A stretch of DNA of 64,000 bases from Histoplasma ohiense (lineage: Eukaryota > Ascomycota > Eurotiomycetes > Onygenales > Ajellomycetaceae), in contig JAEVHH010000006.1 of the NCBI GenBank assembly GCA_017607445.1, positions 62,001 through 126,000 of the forward strand, written 5' to 3'. The notes under the pieces were generated by a model, which worked only from the letters and a program-made list of their open reading frames with translations, was not told the origin of the DNA and ran no database searches. The stretch's first letter is position 1; each line of letters starts with the position of its first letter. The position numbers were made by a program, and so were the translations under genes. Below are positions 1 through 12,099 of this stretch, piece after piece.

Positions 1-2056
1 TGATATATACATGAGATTCATCTGATTGTGTAGAACTTTCTATGATTGTGAGATTGATTAATCAATGCTCTCAGTGTTTTCATCTGTCATCTAAGTCATC
101 AGATGGCATATCTTGTTTTTGATGAAACAGAGCATCTGCAAGAATGTTCTCTACTTCAGATTGATAACAAATTGTGAATGAAAAACAGCTAAGAAACAAT
201 GATCAATACATATGTCTCTTGATGAGCTTATGAGTGATTGTGAAGTATTCTAAGTTCTTATGATCAGTAACAATCTCAAACTTCTCAACACTCATAAGTT
301 CAGACTCTCATTTCTCAAAGCATTATATGATCACTAGAAGCTTCTTGTTGTAGATCTTATAGTTGCATTCAGTGGGTAACATCTTTTTCAAGATGAAGGC
401 ACAAGGTCATAGAACATCTTTGTTATTGTATTACATTAGTACCTCATTTACTACATAACTCAAGATGTCTGTTTTGAGAATTGTATGCTTATCTGAATCA
501 AATGATTGCAGCATCAGAGTGCTTGTGAACATACACTTCAACTTTTTGAATGCTGCATCTGCTTCATCAGTTCATTGAAATACAGTGTCTTTCTGAATCA
601 GATCTGTCAGTGATCATACAATATCAGAGAAGTCTTTGATAAATCTTTGATAGAAGTTGATGAATTCTAGAAAGCTTCTAATCTCTTTTACTGAGACTGA
701 TGCCTCTCAGTTGAGAATTGCTTTCATCTTCTTAGAATCCATACATACATCTTTTTCAGCTTTGATGATGAATTCTAGATAGGTTGTAGACTTGATCTTG
801 AAGTCACATTTGTCAATATCCACTTGCAGTTCAGCTTTTCATAGATGATCAAGCACTTGCTGTACATGTTTATGATGCTCAATGAGTGATTCATCAGTGA
901 AGATCAAGATATCATCCATGTACACTGAGACAATCTCATCAAGCAGATCTCATAGAGCTCAGTTAATGTATTTCTGAAATGTACTCAGAGCATTCACTAA
1001 TTCAAAGAGAGTCACTGTCCATTTATATAATCTGTAACATACATGAAAGACAGTTAGTCATTCATCATCTTCATTAATTCTTATCTTGTAGAAGGCTGCA
1101 GAGATGTCAAGTTTTGTAAATCATTTTGCTTTTTCTATCTGTTTAAGTATTTCATTGATGAGTGAGAGAGGGTATCAGTTCTTCTGTGTAATCTTGTTGA
1201 GTTTTTGATAGTCAACACAGAATTGTAAATCTTCTTCTGATTTCTTTGTAAACAGTACAGATGCTGCAGTGGATGAGTTGCTAATATGAATGAAGTCTTT
1301 GTCTAGTAATCTGTTGAGTGTTTTTCATAGAATGAGGAGCTCATTGTGTGATATGCTGTAGAGAGGATCTCAGAGTGATTGTGGGTTCTTACTGTCTTTC
1401 TTGATGAGCTTGATCATATGATCTATACTGAGTTTTCAGTGAGAGGGAAGCTTTTCAGCTTCTTTCTCATTGAACACATCTGCAAAGTCTTAGTATGATT
1501 TGAGTAGTTTTTTGTGCAGTTTCTTGAAGTCTTTGAGTTCTAACTTTTCTAATGCTTTCTTGATATTCATCATGCTAGCAGTGAACACTTGGATATTCTT
1601 CTTGTTATATATTTGATGAGTTAGTAGTTTGTATGCTTCTGCTGATATCTGGATGAGATCAGTGATTCTATTGACATTCTTTTTGTAAACACAGTCATCT
1701 TCTGGGAAAATAAGACAGTGGTTGTATGTGTTCAACAAGGTTCCAAATTCTGTGAGTCATGATAGACTGAGCATTAGATTGTACTCAAGGTCTTGTATTT
1801 TGTATGTATATATATTCTTTTTCTCATGTTCTCTCACATTGACATTAAATCTTATCATGTTGTAGGAGGTGGATCCTCTGAGGCTGTCAAATCCACTGAG
1901 CTTATGTGGTTTGAGAAAGAGAATATGCTGGAGCTTATGCTTCTCAACCAGCTGGATGTCTATAAAAGTGTAGTGAAGAAAACCACTGTCTACCATTGCT
2001 TGTACATTGACTAAGCTATTTACAATGACAGAGATCATGATTGTATCTGCTTGCAT
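1..2056 (-). pseudogene. pol pseudogene of Chromo-1 copy A (protease, RT, RNase H part)
   Basis: Reads on the minus strand from the Met of the MQADTIM start (2056). The retroviral-type protease motif VDSGF is visible near 1990. The RT core lies near 900-1300, with a YMDD-type motif read through atcatccatgtac near 910-925. An RNase H segment follows toward base 1. Frequent in-frame stops, mostly from CGA, CAG or TGG changed by the C-to-T process, make it non-functional. The gag end and pol start have the same spacing as in the fresh copy, and the slippery GGGAAAA is still intact at the gag end (ttttccc near 2126-2132). Confidence 0.9.
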
Positions 2057-2109
2057 CTTCTGCTCAAATCTCCAGCTAGCTTTTTGCTTCTTGAGTTTTC
2101 ATCTATATT

Positions 2110-3141
2110 TTAGAGTGAGAGCTCATCTTTTCCCTGTTCTTGTCTATCCATGAGTGACACAGTATTCATGTGTGTGGGGGGTTTACTCAGAGTGATTGTA
2201 TTTGAACATTGATTTGTGAAGTATTCTGACTTGTTGCAGTGTATGCAGACTTCTCTGATGATTTGATTGATGATGTTCTTCTCTGAGATGTTGGGGATCC
2301 TCAGATGGCTTGTGTTCACATGTGGAACTCAGTTCATTGATTCTGATTTGAAGGTGGGGGGTGCTGCAGAGCAGTTTGAGATGTATACATTTATTCAGCA
2401 GAATCCTCTACAATTTTGAAATGCATAAAACTGAGACAGATCATTGTTCAACAGATGAAGATCAGTGCAGAATTCACTGTATATTGAAAACTTCAGACAC
2501 TCTATACTTCAGTTATGCAACTGAAAGTTCAAGTTCTTGAACAATATATTGATCTTGACAGTGTTGTTTCAGTCTTGCTCATCTGCTTCTAGGAGCTTGT
2601 AATTGAATTCAGAAAGATAAGTTGCCAACATAACATTCATCTGATGAGTCTGATTAAGCCAGTTCAATGCCTTGGCTTGAAGTGTAGAATTGAGAAAGAG
2701 AGAGTTGAGTTGTTGAAAGACTAGCTCTGATGTATGCTGATGATTTTAGCAATGACTCATCCAGAGTTGGAATTTTGCTAACATGTTGCCATCCAACCTG
2801 CTATGGATATACCATGCTTGATTGAATAGCAAGTCTATTGCTTGTTCATCAATGTCCAATTTGGTGTTTGCTTTTGATTTCCACATGAGGTAGAGTGCTA
2901 GATCTCTCTTGTATTTGTTGAGAATTGAAAGCTTCTTTCTTGAGGGCTTTTTGTGAGGTGTGGATGTAGAAGGAACAGTGAACATGAAAGTGCTCATCTC
3001 AGCAAGTTGTTGTTGCAATTCAGCCATCTGTAGCACCTGCTGCTGAAGGATGCTTTGTAGATCTAAGTTATCATCCATCATATTCAGATGCAGTGAGTGT
3101 TTGTAGAATTGCTCATAGTTCATTTCAATATCTAAGAACAT
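2110..3141 (-). pseudogene. gag pseudogene of Chromo-1 copy A
   Basis: Minus-strand gag beginning MFLDIEMNYEQFYKH at 3141, preceded by a TATTATTA-rich leader. It keeps the coiled-coil-like Q-rich N-terminus (LQSILQQQVLQMAELQQQLAEM) in part, the central capsid-like region, and the remains of a CCHC knuckle (VCIHCNKSEYFTNQC), in which the histidine has become tyrosine. Internal stops break it into two readable pieces (3141-2746 and 2319-2110). It is homologous to the 356-codon gag of the fresh copy at 27198-28268. Confidence 0.88.
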
Positions 3142-3498
3142 ATAATAATAATAAAAAAAAGAGAATACTTGTAGACACTCAGTTCTCTCACAGACACTAT
3201 TTGCAGTGTTGCAGCACTAAGCTTGATCAAGCTTCTTTGTGAACACTATTCACAGTGTTACAGTTTGTAGACACTCAGGCCTTGTAGAACATGATCAATT
3301 GTGTCTCAGACACTTAGACACAACAGTCTATATAACTAACAATAGAGACACTCAGACTCACAAGAGATCTCTTGTAATAACTAGACACTCAGATCTGTAA
3401 ACAACACACTCAGATGTAAGAACTGATAACAACACACTCAGATGTAAGAACTAATAACAAGACACTCAGATCTTAAATACAGAAGAATCAATTTGTAA

Positions 3499-4032
3499 TG
3501 TAACAGACATACTTTGATTAATGATTTGATACTATTCTAATTACAGATTACAAATTGATTAAGGAAGAAAAGAGAAAAGAAATCAGAAGAAAAGATCATA
3601 TGAAAAGGGTTCTTATAGAGAAAAGTTCAGAGTGAAAGAATATCAGAAGCCACTCCACAGTGGAGTGCGGAGCAGAAGAACATTAAGAGATACACATAAG
3701 AATTGTTAGAAACTACACAAGTGCAGAGTGTGGGGTGAGAGAATCATTGAGAGCTACATGGAAGAATCATTAGAGACTATACAAGTGTGAAACACAGAGT
3801 GGAAGAACATTAGAAGCTACACAGAAGAATTATTAGAGACTATACAAACACAGAGCACAGAGCAGAAGAACATTAAGAGCTACACAGAAGAATTGTTAGA
3901 AACTACACAAGCACAGAGCACAGAGTGGAAGAACATTGAGGGTTACATGAGGTCACAATGGCCAGAAACAAGTGGGTGCAGAAGGGGAGTTGATTGCATA
4001 AGATAATTACTAATAGATGCTAATCTGTCACA
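3499..4032 (-). repeat. 5' LTR of Chromo-1 copy A (534 bp)
   Basis: Begins TGTAACAG on the plus strand and ends ...CTGTCACA. It is colinear with the 597-bp LTRs of the fresh copy but one 63-bp internal unit shorter. The adjacent internal sequence (plus strand aatcaatttgtaa, 3486-3498) is the primer-binding site. It is still perfectly complementary to its partner inside this LTR, because both sites suffered matching changes. Confidence 0.92.
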
Positions 4033-5113
4033 CAATTCAGCCATCTGTAGCATCTGCTGCTGGAGAATGCTTCATAGATCTAAGTTATCATCCACTGCAT
4101 TTGAATGTGATGAATGTTCATAGAATTGTTCATAGTTCATTTCAATATCTAAAAACATGTAATAATAAAAAAAAGAAAAAGAAATACTTGTAGACATTCA
4201 GTTCTTTCACAGATACTATTCACAGTGTTGCAGCACTAAGCTTTGTCAAGCTTCTTCATGAACACTATTCACAGCATTACAGTTCATAGACACTCAGATC
4301 TTATAGAACATGATTGATTGTATCTTGAACACTTAGACACAACAGTCTATATAACTAATGATAAAGATATTCAGACTCATGAGAAATCTCTTGTAACAAC
4401 TAGACACTCAGATCTGTAAACAATGCACTCAGATATAAGAACTGATAACAACACACTCAGATGTAAGAACTAATAACAAAACACTCAGATTTTAAATACA
4501 GAAGAATCAATTCATAATGTAACAGATGTACTTTGATTAACAATCTAGCACTATTCTAATACAGATTACAAATTGATTAAGAAAAGAAAGAGAAAAGAAA
4601 TCAGAAGAAAAGATCATATGAAGAGAGTTCTTATAGAGAGAAGTTCAGAGTGAAAGAATATCAGAAGCTGCTTCACAGTGAAACACAGAGTGAAAGAATA
4701 TTAAGAGCTATACAGAAGAATTGTTAGAAACTATATGAGTATAAAATGTGAAACAGAAGAATCATTGAGAGCTATACAGAAGAATTGTTAGAGACTATAT
4801 GAGCACAGAACACAGAGTGAGAGAATATTAGAAGCTACACAGAAGAATTGTTAGAGACTATATAAGTGCAGAATATGAAGTGAGAGAATGTTAGAAGCTA
4901 TATGAAAGAATCATTAGAGACTTCACAAATACAGAGCACAGAGTGGAAGAATGTTAAGAGCTATATGAAAGAATTGTTAGAAACTATGCAAGCACAGAGC
5001 ATGGAGCAGAAGAACATTGAGGGTTACATAAGATCACAACAGTCAGAAACAAGCAGATGCAGAAGAGGAGTTGATTGCGTAAGTTAATTACTAACAGATG
5101 CTAACCCGTCATA
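4033..5113 (-). mobile_element. Chromo-1 copy B fragment: gag start, leader and 5' LTR
   Basis: Downstream of the copy A LTR the sequence resumes the gag N-terminus (4033-4158, ATG at 4158), then the leader with repeated cactcag motifs, then an LTR at 4518-5113. The rest of copy B lies left of the window behind copy A. The LTR is about 596 bp, the same length class as the fresh copy. It retains a CpG close to its outer end (cccgtcata). The flank after 5113 (gaaac...) continues Tad-A copy 2, so copy B inserted into that LINE. Confidence 0.88.
4518..5113 (-). repeat. 5' LTR of Chromo-1 copy B (about 596 bp)
   Basis: Starts TGTAACAG and ends CCCGTCATA, the last bases being a mutated GTCACA. It contains the 63-bp tandem units (agaagaattgttagagactat...) in the same number as the fresh 597-bp LTR. 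Confidence 0.88.
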
Positions 5114-5489
5114 GAAACAGTATTGATGACAGAGAAAATCTCTGTAATATATTATATTGCATCTGATATACTGCTGTGATGATCTTCTTCAGCTGAATCT
5201 GAGCTCTGTATTCAGTGAGAAAGCTGTTAATGAGTTGTAGCAGCTTACACAGTCATCTCTGTTGTGTCATTCACTGAAGCAGCTGTCTGCACAACACAGT
5301 ATCAAAGACACTCTGTATATTTATTGTAACTATAAACATCTTCTTATTTTGTGTGAAGACTGTCTTCATTTCATGAGTGAAAGCAGCTATCAGATTCATT
5401 GCAGATCATCTGAGCAGTGTCTTTTTATATTGCAAGCTGATTATATCATAAATGAGTGCTGTGTATATCAGTTACTTTGTAATAATATA
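5114..5489 (-). pseudogene. Tad-A copy 2, reverse transcriptase fragment
   Basis: Minus-strand stretch that matches 8365-8750 of Tad-A copy 1 closely. It covers the N-terminal RT region with the conserved ...AMNLIAAFTHEMKTAF...MNVQNVFDAV block (a D-containing FDxV motif). It ends at the 13-bp sequence TTTCAGTTCTTTG (5490-5502), which recurs at 18849-18861, where the same LINE resumes. This is therefore the 3' half of a LINE split by copy 1. Its own downstream part was replaced by Chromo-1 copy B. Stop codons make it non-coding. Confidence 0.88.
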
Positions 5490-5502
5490 TTTCAGTTCTT
5501 TG
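5490..5502. repeat. Target-site duplication of Tad-A copy 1, left
   Basis: TTTCAGTTCTTTG, identical to 18849-18861. Joining the two flanks restores a continuous Tad-A copy 2 at its EN/RT junction, as in copy 1 near 8748-8760. A 13-bp duplication suits target-primed reverse transcription by an endonuclease-bearing LINE. Confidence 0.9.
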
Positions 5503-5521
5503 TTTGTTTGTTTGTTTGTTT
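5503..5521 (-). repeat. (CAAA)n 3' tail of Tad-A copy 1
   Basis: Plus-strand tttgtttgtttgtttgttt directly after the 13-bp TSD. On the element strand this is a short CAAA repeat at the 3' terminus, a common LINE tail. It fixes both the 3' end and the orientation of the element. Confidence 0.85.
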
Positions 5522-6179
5522 GTATTGGTTTAATGTTCTGAAGAAAACATAAGCAGTGCCTGTGTTTCAGAAGCCTTCTGAAGGGCATGAAGACATGCTA
5601 CACTGAAGAGATTTCTATATACACAGAGAAAAAGAAAACAAAATTCAGATGACAACTCTTGAGAAGACTCAGCTCATTGAAAAGAATTTTACTGAACTGC
5701 ACATCCACTTCTGATCTGATGTATGATCATTCATGATGAGACTATAGTGTGATTCTTAAGAGAACTGCTGCTGCTGTGTCTGAAAGACTTTATAGTGAAT
5801 GAAAAGAGATAACTCTCTCAGTTAATCTGAGAACTGTCTGTGCTTCTAACAGCAGAGAAAAAACAGATAAAACAGACAAAAGAAAAGAGAAAAAGAAAGT
5901 ATTCTGAAAAGAAAAATAAAGAGAAGAATGAAGAAAAGACTGTGCTCTCTGTAACATCTTACAGTCACATAACTCAGCACAAACTCAGAGAGAGAGAGAG
6001 AAGAGAGCACTGAAGAAGATTATGAAAGAAAAGAAGTGAAGAGAGACAGAGAGAGCAGTAAAAAAAGAGAAGAAGAGTGCATATCTGCAGCTGAGAATAT
6101 ATCAACTGAGTCAGCATACAAACTGTATTGATTACACCACAGCTAGTTGAAACAGATGAGTCAATCATACTGATTTAAT

Positions 6180-6420
6180 TATTTACATCAGTTGAACTGA
6201 TTGAATCAATTGAACTGATTGAACTGATTGAACTGATTGTATCAATTGTACTGTTTGTATCAATTGAATCAGTTGAATTGATTGTACTGTTTGTACTGAT
6301 TGAACTGATTGAGCTGATTGTATCAATTGAACTGATTGTACTGTTTGTATTGATTGCATTGATTGAGTCTATTGTACTGATTGAATCAGTTGTACTGAAT
6401 GTTGTGCTATCTGTACTGTC
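6180..6420. repeat. Degenerate 10-bp tandem repeat in the Tad-A 3' UTR
   Basis: About two dozen copies of a decamer of the type TTGAACTGAT, with variants TTGTACTGTT and TTGAATCAAT. The phase of 10 bp is kept throughout. It lies between the RNase H-like region and the 3' tail of Tad-A copy 1. No other Tad-A copy in the window reaches this region, so it is unclear whether it is standard for the family. Confidence 0.85.
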
Positions 6421-6449
6421 TGTATAGACTTGGAACTGCTGTGGAGGGC

Positions 6450-9400
6450 TGTCAGATGATGTGTGCTCAAACAGCTGTGTTATCTCATACAGTACTGTGT
6501 GTAGAACTGTGTGTGATCAAGCAGTTCTACAAAGTCTGTAGAGATCAGAGACTCTAGATAGACAACAGCTGTTGTCTGATTGTGTGGCTGTGCTGCTGAC
6601 ATCTTGAGTCAGTGAGAAAAGTGTCTCTATGAGTGTCAACAGAGTATCAAATATTCTGAGTTTTTATTGTGTTCACAGACATAAATGAGTCTCACATCTG
6701 CATGCTGAAAGCATCTGTGATATCAGAAGAAGTTCTTATAAGAGAAGTGAAATATAAATCAGCAGTGAAAAGCATACTGTGACATGCTGAGCTCTGAAGA
6801 GATCTTTATTTGATATTGCACAGTCAGTCTACTGAATCTTCAGCTCTGATATCAGTCAGAGAGTTTTTCACAGACTCTGTTTCATTACTCTCACTCTGTC
6901 TCTTGACTGAGTTGCTTGATCACTGTGTGAATCCCACTGACTGTGGACATGATCTTGAGTTTATAGATTGAAGCTGTAGTAGATGAGACTGTCTGCTTAG
7001 TCAGACAGTCTGCTTTCTCATTATCCTCTATTTTCATATGCTCAGAGACTCATTTCAGATTCATATTATATTGTCTGAGAAGTTTGTGACAGTGGCTGTA
7101 GACTCAGTTCAAGAAGACTGCTGCACTGCTCTGTATGTCTCAGATGACTGAGATGTTGTCAAGACAGAGTCAGATTCAAGAGCTGATATTATCATCTGTG
7201 ACACAGAGTAAAAGCTTCATCACATACTCTAATACACAGCAGATATCAACTGTCTCAGTGTCAAAAATATATAATATAGAATTCAGTGCAGCTGAGAAGC
7301 TGATCAGTTTTCTGTTTCTCTGATAGACTATAAAATCATAATTCATTCATCTGCTGTTGTCAAGAATCTGTTCTGATTCATTTGAGAAAATATATAGATC
7401 TGTTGAAGATTGACTTTTTCATTATTTCTTAAATATCTGAGCAGTACTCTTTTTATCTACATCCTCTGTGAAGTCTGTTTCACATCTCTCTGAGTAGTGT
7501 GAGATGATAAGTGTGAATCTATTGACTGCAGACAGCAATGTCTTCAACCTCTGAATCTTGATCTTTAGATACTGTCAGATTTCAGTCTTTCTTCTATATG
7601 TGATTATTGAGAGAGTTATTTGTGAAGTCAGTGGATGTCTCTTATTTATTATCTGAAGTCTTGTCATGAAATGCATTTTGATCTTCTTCAGAGCTATCAT
7701 TGCTGATGAGAGTTCAGCATCTCAGTATAGAGTTGCAATGAATGTTGTATGAAAAACTGAAAGAACTTCTCTAACTGTCATGATAAGCATCTTCTCAACT
7801 ATTTTTATATATTATTTTAGACAGAAGCTGATCTTCTCACTTTTGTCTGTGTGTTTTGCTAACTGTGTGTGACTGCTGTACCAGGTCTCTGTGTTATAGA
7901 GCAGTAAGAAAATCATACAGATAGTGATCATCTTTCACAGAGTATCTGCTGAAAGCTCATCTCTGATCTTTTCTAAACTTCAGATATACTGAGCCACAGC
8001 TCTTGTCTTCTTTACTCAGACAGAGATGTGTGATCTTCAGATGAATCTTCTGTCAAAGTATATATTCAATCAATGAAATACTAACTTCTGTTCAGCTGAG
8101 ACAGTGACAGAGTGTATGATCAGATTCTCTGACACAATCACTGACAGTGTTTTATTATGTCATTTTCTTATAAGATGAATTATCTTAAGTTTCTTTGATA
8201 TGAAAATCATTTTGTTTGTCTCTTCTCATCTCAGAATACTCTGTATATTATGGCTGAGAAGAGTAGCATTGCTGTCAAATGAGTATATAGCTCATCAAAT
8301 ATTCAGATCATCTGTATAGTCAAAGTATAATTTTGAATTCTGTTACAGCAGCTCTGTCAGATACAGAAGAAACAGTATTGATGATAAAAAAGATTTCTAT
8401 AATATGTTACATTGCATCTGATGTGCTGCTGTGATGATTTTCTTCAGCTGAATCTGAGCTCTGTGTTCAGTGAGAAAGCTGTCAATGAGTTGTAGTAGTT
8501 TGCACAGTCATCTCTGTTGTATCATCTGCTGAAGCAGCTGTCTACACAACACAGCATCAAAGACATTCTGCACATTCATTGTGATCATGAATATCTTCTT
8601 GTTTTGTGTGAAGGCTGTCTTCATCTCATGAGTGAAAGCAGCTATCAGATTCATTGCAGATTGTCTGAGTAGTGTCTCTTCATACTGTGAGCTGACTACA
8701 TCATGAATGAATGCTGTGTACATCAGTTGCTTTGCAACAATGCATTTCAGTTGTTTGAAAATTACTAAGAGAAGAGTAATGAGTCTTCAGAAGTGAACTG
8801 AGCTTCTGTCTCTTTTATCTATTTTGAATATCATTGTCATCTTTGTCAGCTTTCAGATTTGTGGGAAGTGACAGAGCTGAAGGCAGCAGTTGTATAGCTG
8901 CTATACAAAGAAAGATATATACTGTCAGTATGTCTTGAGCAGCTGCACTGTGATTTCATCTGTGTCTGAAGAGATACTCTGTACTTCAATGATATTGCAC
9001 TCTATCTTCTTCATCTCAATCTGAAAGTTTCAGAGCAGATTTCTCATGCTGCTTCAGTGCTCATCATTCAATGAATTGTATTTCAGATCATTGACTGAGT
9101 TGTATTGTTTTAGAATGATTTGTCAAAGTGTCTCAGCTTTGACAGCTGTCTCTTCTATGATCTGATTCTCAATCATCAGAGAAAATGCTCTGAGATTGAA
9201 TTTCAGCTCATGTTATGCTATCATTCAGTACAGATCTCTGTCATTTCTGATTTCATTGATTATCTATCTTCAGTATGCATATTTGATCTTGCACACTGTG
9301 TTCTTGAACTGATGCTTTACAGTCTCTGTCTGATGAGTAGTGAGCTCTCAATGCACTCTTCAGCAGTCTGTTGTTCATCAGAGAGCTGTAGTCTGTTCTT

Positions 9401-10072
9401 ATTGCACTGATTTACTGACTGTTTGAGCTGCAGTCAGAAGATTTTGAATGAAGTATTGAGTTAGATTATCAAGCTGTGCTGCATTCTCAACTCTATCTGA
9501 GTAAGATATGTCTATCATAAGATCTCTGATAAGATTTGCAAAGAGTTTCAGCTGAGAGTCTGTGATCTTGATCTGAGCTCTGCTCTGCTGTGTCTGAAGT
9601 GTTGTTGATAGTATAGTAATCATAGACTGATGATCTGAGCTGCAGTGTAAATCTTGATACACTGAAGTGGAAGCAAAGATTATATTGAAGAAGATGAAAT
9701 CAATTATATAATCTGCTGTATGAGTTGAAATATCTATCTCTTTCACAAAATTCATTTCATGTTCACTGATTCACTGAACAAGCTTCTCTTCTCAGTGCAG
9801 ATTTGCTGCCTCTGGTTCAAAAACATCATATCATACATTGAAATCCCCATCTACTAGACAGCAGACTGGTGAGCTTAAATTGATCAGATAGTTCATAACT
9901 GTGTCTGTCTCAGACTGTCTGTACACATTGAGAATGTGGTAGTCATTGACACTGATTCACAGCAGATCTCTGTTTTGCACAGATTGATATTGCTGTGTTC
10001 TTATCTTTGAACTCTTGTGTATATATATCATGATTCAGAGCCTCTTCTCCTCTTACTGCTTCAGATTAGTGT
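6450..10072 (-). pseudogene. ORF2 pseudogene of Tad-A copy 1 (endonuclease C-half, RT, RNase H)
   Basis: Right to left on the minus strand: the endonuclease catalytic neighbourhood with a GDFN motif (near 9860) and the SDHQ motif of the C-terminal endonuclease block (LHCSSDHQSMI, near 9640). Next comes the RT region with an FDAV block (8520-8720) and a YTDDL catalytic motif (near 8310-8330), then an RNase H-like tail. The combination, and the EN C-terminal IDFIF...SSDH signature, suit Tad1/I-clade LINEs. Many in-frame stops are present. The reading frame continues to the right of the inserted Gyp-3 at 16731. Confidence 0.85.
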
Positions 10073-10343
10073 TGTAAGAGATGGTTGTAGATATAATTAT
10101 GAGAGTAGTGTGAAGTACACATGTAGAATGTTAAGAAGGTAGCAATCTCTATTATTCAAAGCTAATCACTGATCTTCTAATATCTACAAATATCAGTGAG
10201 TATTATATAGATGATCACCACACTCTATGGCCATCTATGATGCCATGCACTATATCTCTTCTTATTAATTCTGGCATGTTCTGTGTTCTTCTATCATCAT
10301 ATAGCTATTTTCTAATATAGATATCTTCATTGCATCTATTACA
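10073..10343 (-). repeat. Gyp-3 3' LTR (271 bp)
   Basis: Starts TGTAAGAGATGG and ends CTATTACA on the plus strand. It is alignable without gaps to 16455-16725. The differences are mainly C/T and G/A transitions at former CpG sites. Confidence 0.92.
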
Positions 10344-12060
10344 ATTATCTCTCTTCTTCAAAGATCTGATCTTCAGGGCTTCTTACTGTGACATGCAAAG
10401 TTCATAATATATGTTGTGTAGTTGATATTGTATAAAGTTCACAGAATCAGATCAGCTGAATTAATTGTTGAGGTTAATTTCAAAGTGTTGCTGTTTCAGA
10501 AGAATGTTTTTCCATCTTCAATGTTATTGCAGTTCAATTATGATTTAGACACAACTTCTGAACCTCTTTCCTTTGACTTTTACACCAAAAAATTGTATTC
10601 TAACAAAATCATCACCACCATCACCATCAATGATTTGTTATTTAAAAAGAATACATCAATTTATCAAACAAAGTACACTGTATCCTTCTATGTGATTTTT
10701 ATTGCGAAATTTGAAGTTTTGATTGTGTGATTGCATTTTCCATTTGGGTTGAGTTTTGTGTTGTTGCAATCTCTTTGATCAATATTGCAATATTGATTTC
10801 AATCTTCAACATCTGTTTTTCTTTCTTGTTGCTTTTGCTTCTCCTTCTCCTTTGAACAAGATCTTGATACTAATTAAAGTTATGATAGAATATCAGAACC
10901 AGCTGTTTTCATTGCTGATTCAGAGTCTATGAAGAGTGATATACTGTCTGCCATTGAGAGTATTTGCTTGGATTGTTTGAAGAGATTGCAGAACCCCTCA
11001 GTATATTCTTGCTTTGTGAACAATAAATGAACACACTGTCATATCTGTCATATATTAAATAGAAGTTGTGCTGCTGTAAGTTTTCTTAAACTGAGATTGT
11101 TATGAATACTAACAGATTATAGATGTCTGAGCACTTTCACAAAATCAGTCAATCTTTGATTGATGAATTTCACAAAATACTGCTCTTCAACAAAGTTTCA
11201 GATGAGAGATTTGCCACATATCAAACTGTCATTGCAAGGTTTGTACTTGATATACAGATCTACAAGAATGCAGATGAGGTTCTAGAATTCTATATGAACT
11301 CTGATGATCTGTTATTACAGCAGAGTATGACATTCAATCATAGCAGTGTTTCAGAAAGTGTGTTTTCACATTCTATTATTACATCAATGTCATTCTCACT
11401 GAGCCAAGATCTTGGTATGTTATTTGAGTTGACTGATAATGTAGACAAAGATGAGAAAGTGAATGATTCCATTGAAGTGTTAGAAAGAAATACAGCAGTA
11501 TATTGCTGTTGTTATATTCAACATTTGACAATGTCCCTCCATCATCATTGTGAGTCTGCTGAGAATTGATGTAAAAAATGCAAGCACTGCTCAGTGATGA
11601 AGTATGTCTGCATTTCAGTAAGTTATTATTCAAAACAGATGTTTTTTACAGTATATAACATTAACTTTCTATTAGATGTCAGTGAATGCTGTTGAATTGA
11701 CTCAGACAGTTATCAACACTGCTGAGAATCTAATTGTCACTGATGTAGATATTTCAAATGTTAATGTTTTGCAGAGTGCTGTGACTGCAGCAGTTAAATT
11801 CTTTGCTGTGAAGATCTGAGAGATTCAATAAGACAGTTCTTCTGAGACTTCAGCTGAAACAGTGATTGATGAGATCTCAGTGATTACATCACTGATTGCA
11901 GCTCTCAAGTCATTATTGAAACATTATGCTTCATCAGTTGAGAAAATCTGAGATAATAAACAGATTTGTTTTAATGACAATTTCTTGAATGACACTGATC
12001 AAGCTGAGGCAGATCTGTTTTTTAATCTCTGAGTGAAATAAATATATTCAGTAGTTATCA
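10344..12060 (+). pseudogene. Plus-strand, possibly spliced gene remnant inside the Gyp-3 3' region
   Basis: I do not recognise the product. Between the Gyp-3 3' LTR and the integrase remnant the plus strand holds two longer open stretches (10422-10730 and 11123-11569). They are accompanied by intron-like signals. One is a GT at about 11085 (ctgtaagttttc), followed by a perfect TACTAAC branch site and then AG just before 11123. A second candidate begins with GTAAGT near 11620 and ends CATTAACTTTCTATTAG near 11683. The exon ahead of the first intron reads a Cys/His-rich stretch (CFVNNK, stop, THCHICHI). The predicted chain after it starts MSEHFHKISQSLIDEFHKIL. It is antisense to the retrotransposon, so it is either captured sequence or part of an unseen earlier insertion. 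Stops show that it is decayed. Confidence 0.45.
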
Positions 12061-12099
12061 TCATCTTCTTTGTTTTCATTTACTGACTGACTTCTGATA

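Larger units (their letters stand above)
1..4032 (-). mobile_element. Chromo-1 copy A, degenerate Ty3/gypsy chromovirus, left end outside window
   Basis: Minus-strand LTR retrotransposon whose 5' LTR (3499-4032), leader, gag and the 5' two-thirds of pol are present; integrase, chromodomain and 3' LTR lie beyond base 1. It aligns by eye along its whole length with the fresh copy at 22981-29185 (base 1 corresponds to about 25090), with nearly every CpG turned into TpG or CpA and many GG into AG or GA. It sits inside the gag of copy B: the sequence after its LTR (caattcagcc...) resumes gag in the same strand and register. The expected 5-bp target duplication would be CAATT, but the left end is not visible. 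Confidence 0.93.

Noticed and set aside
4902..5087. 61-codon ORF with ETSQIQSTEWKN-type repeats
   Set aside because: A reading of the 63-bp LTR tandem units (21 codons each); stops appear in other copies.
5990..6060. GA-rich microsatellite as a promoter element
   Set aside because: It lies within the LINE 3' UTR region, and nothing downstream looks like a transcription unit.
9120..9410. Plus-strand 96-codon Cys/Ser-rich ORF
   Set aside because: Antisense to the Tad-A endonuclease, and broken in the equivalent region of copy 2 (about 19230-19520).
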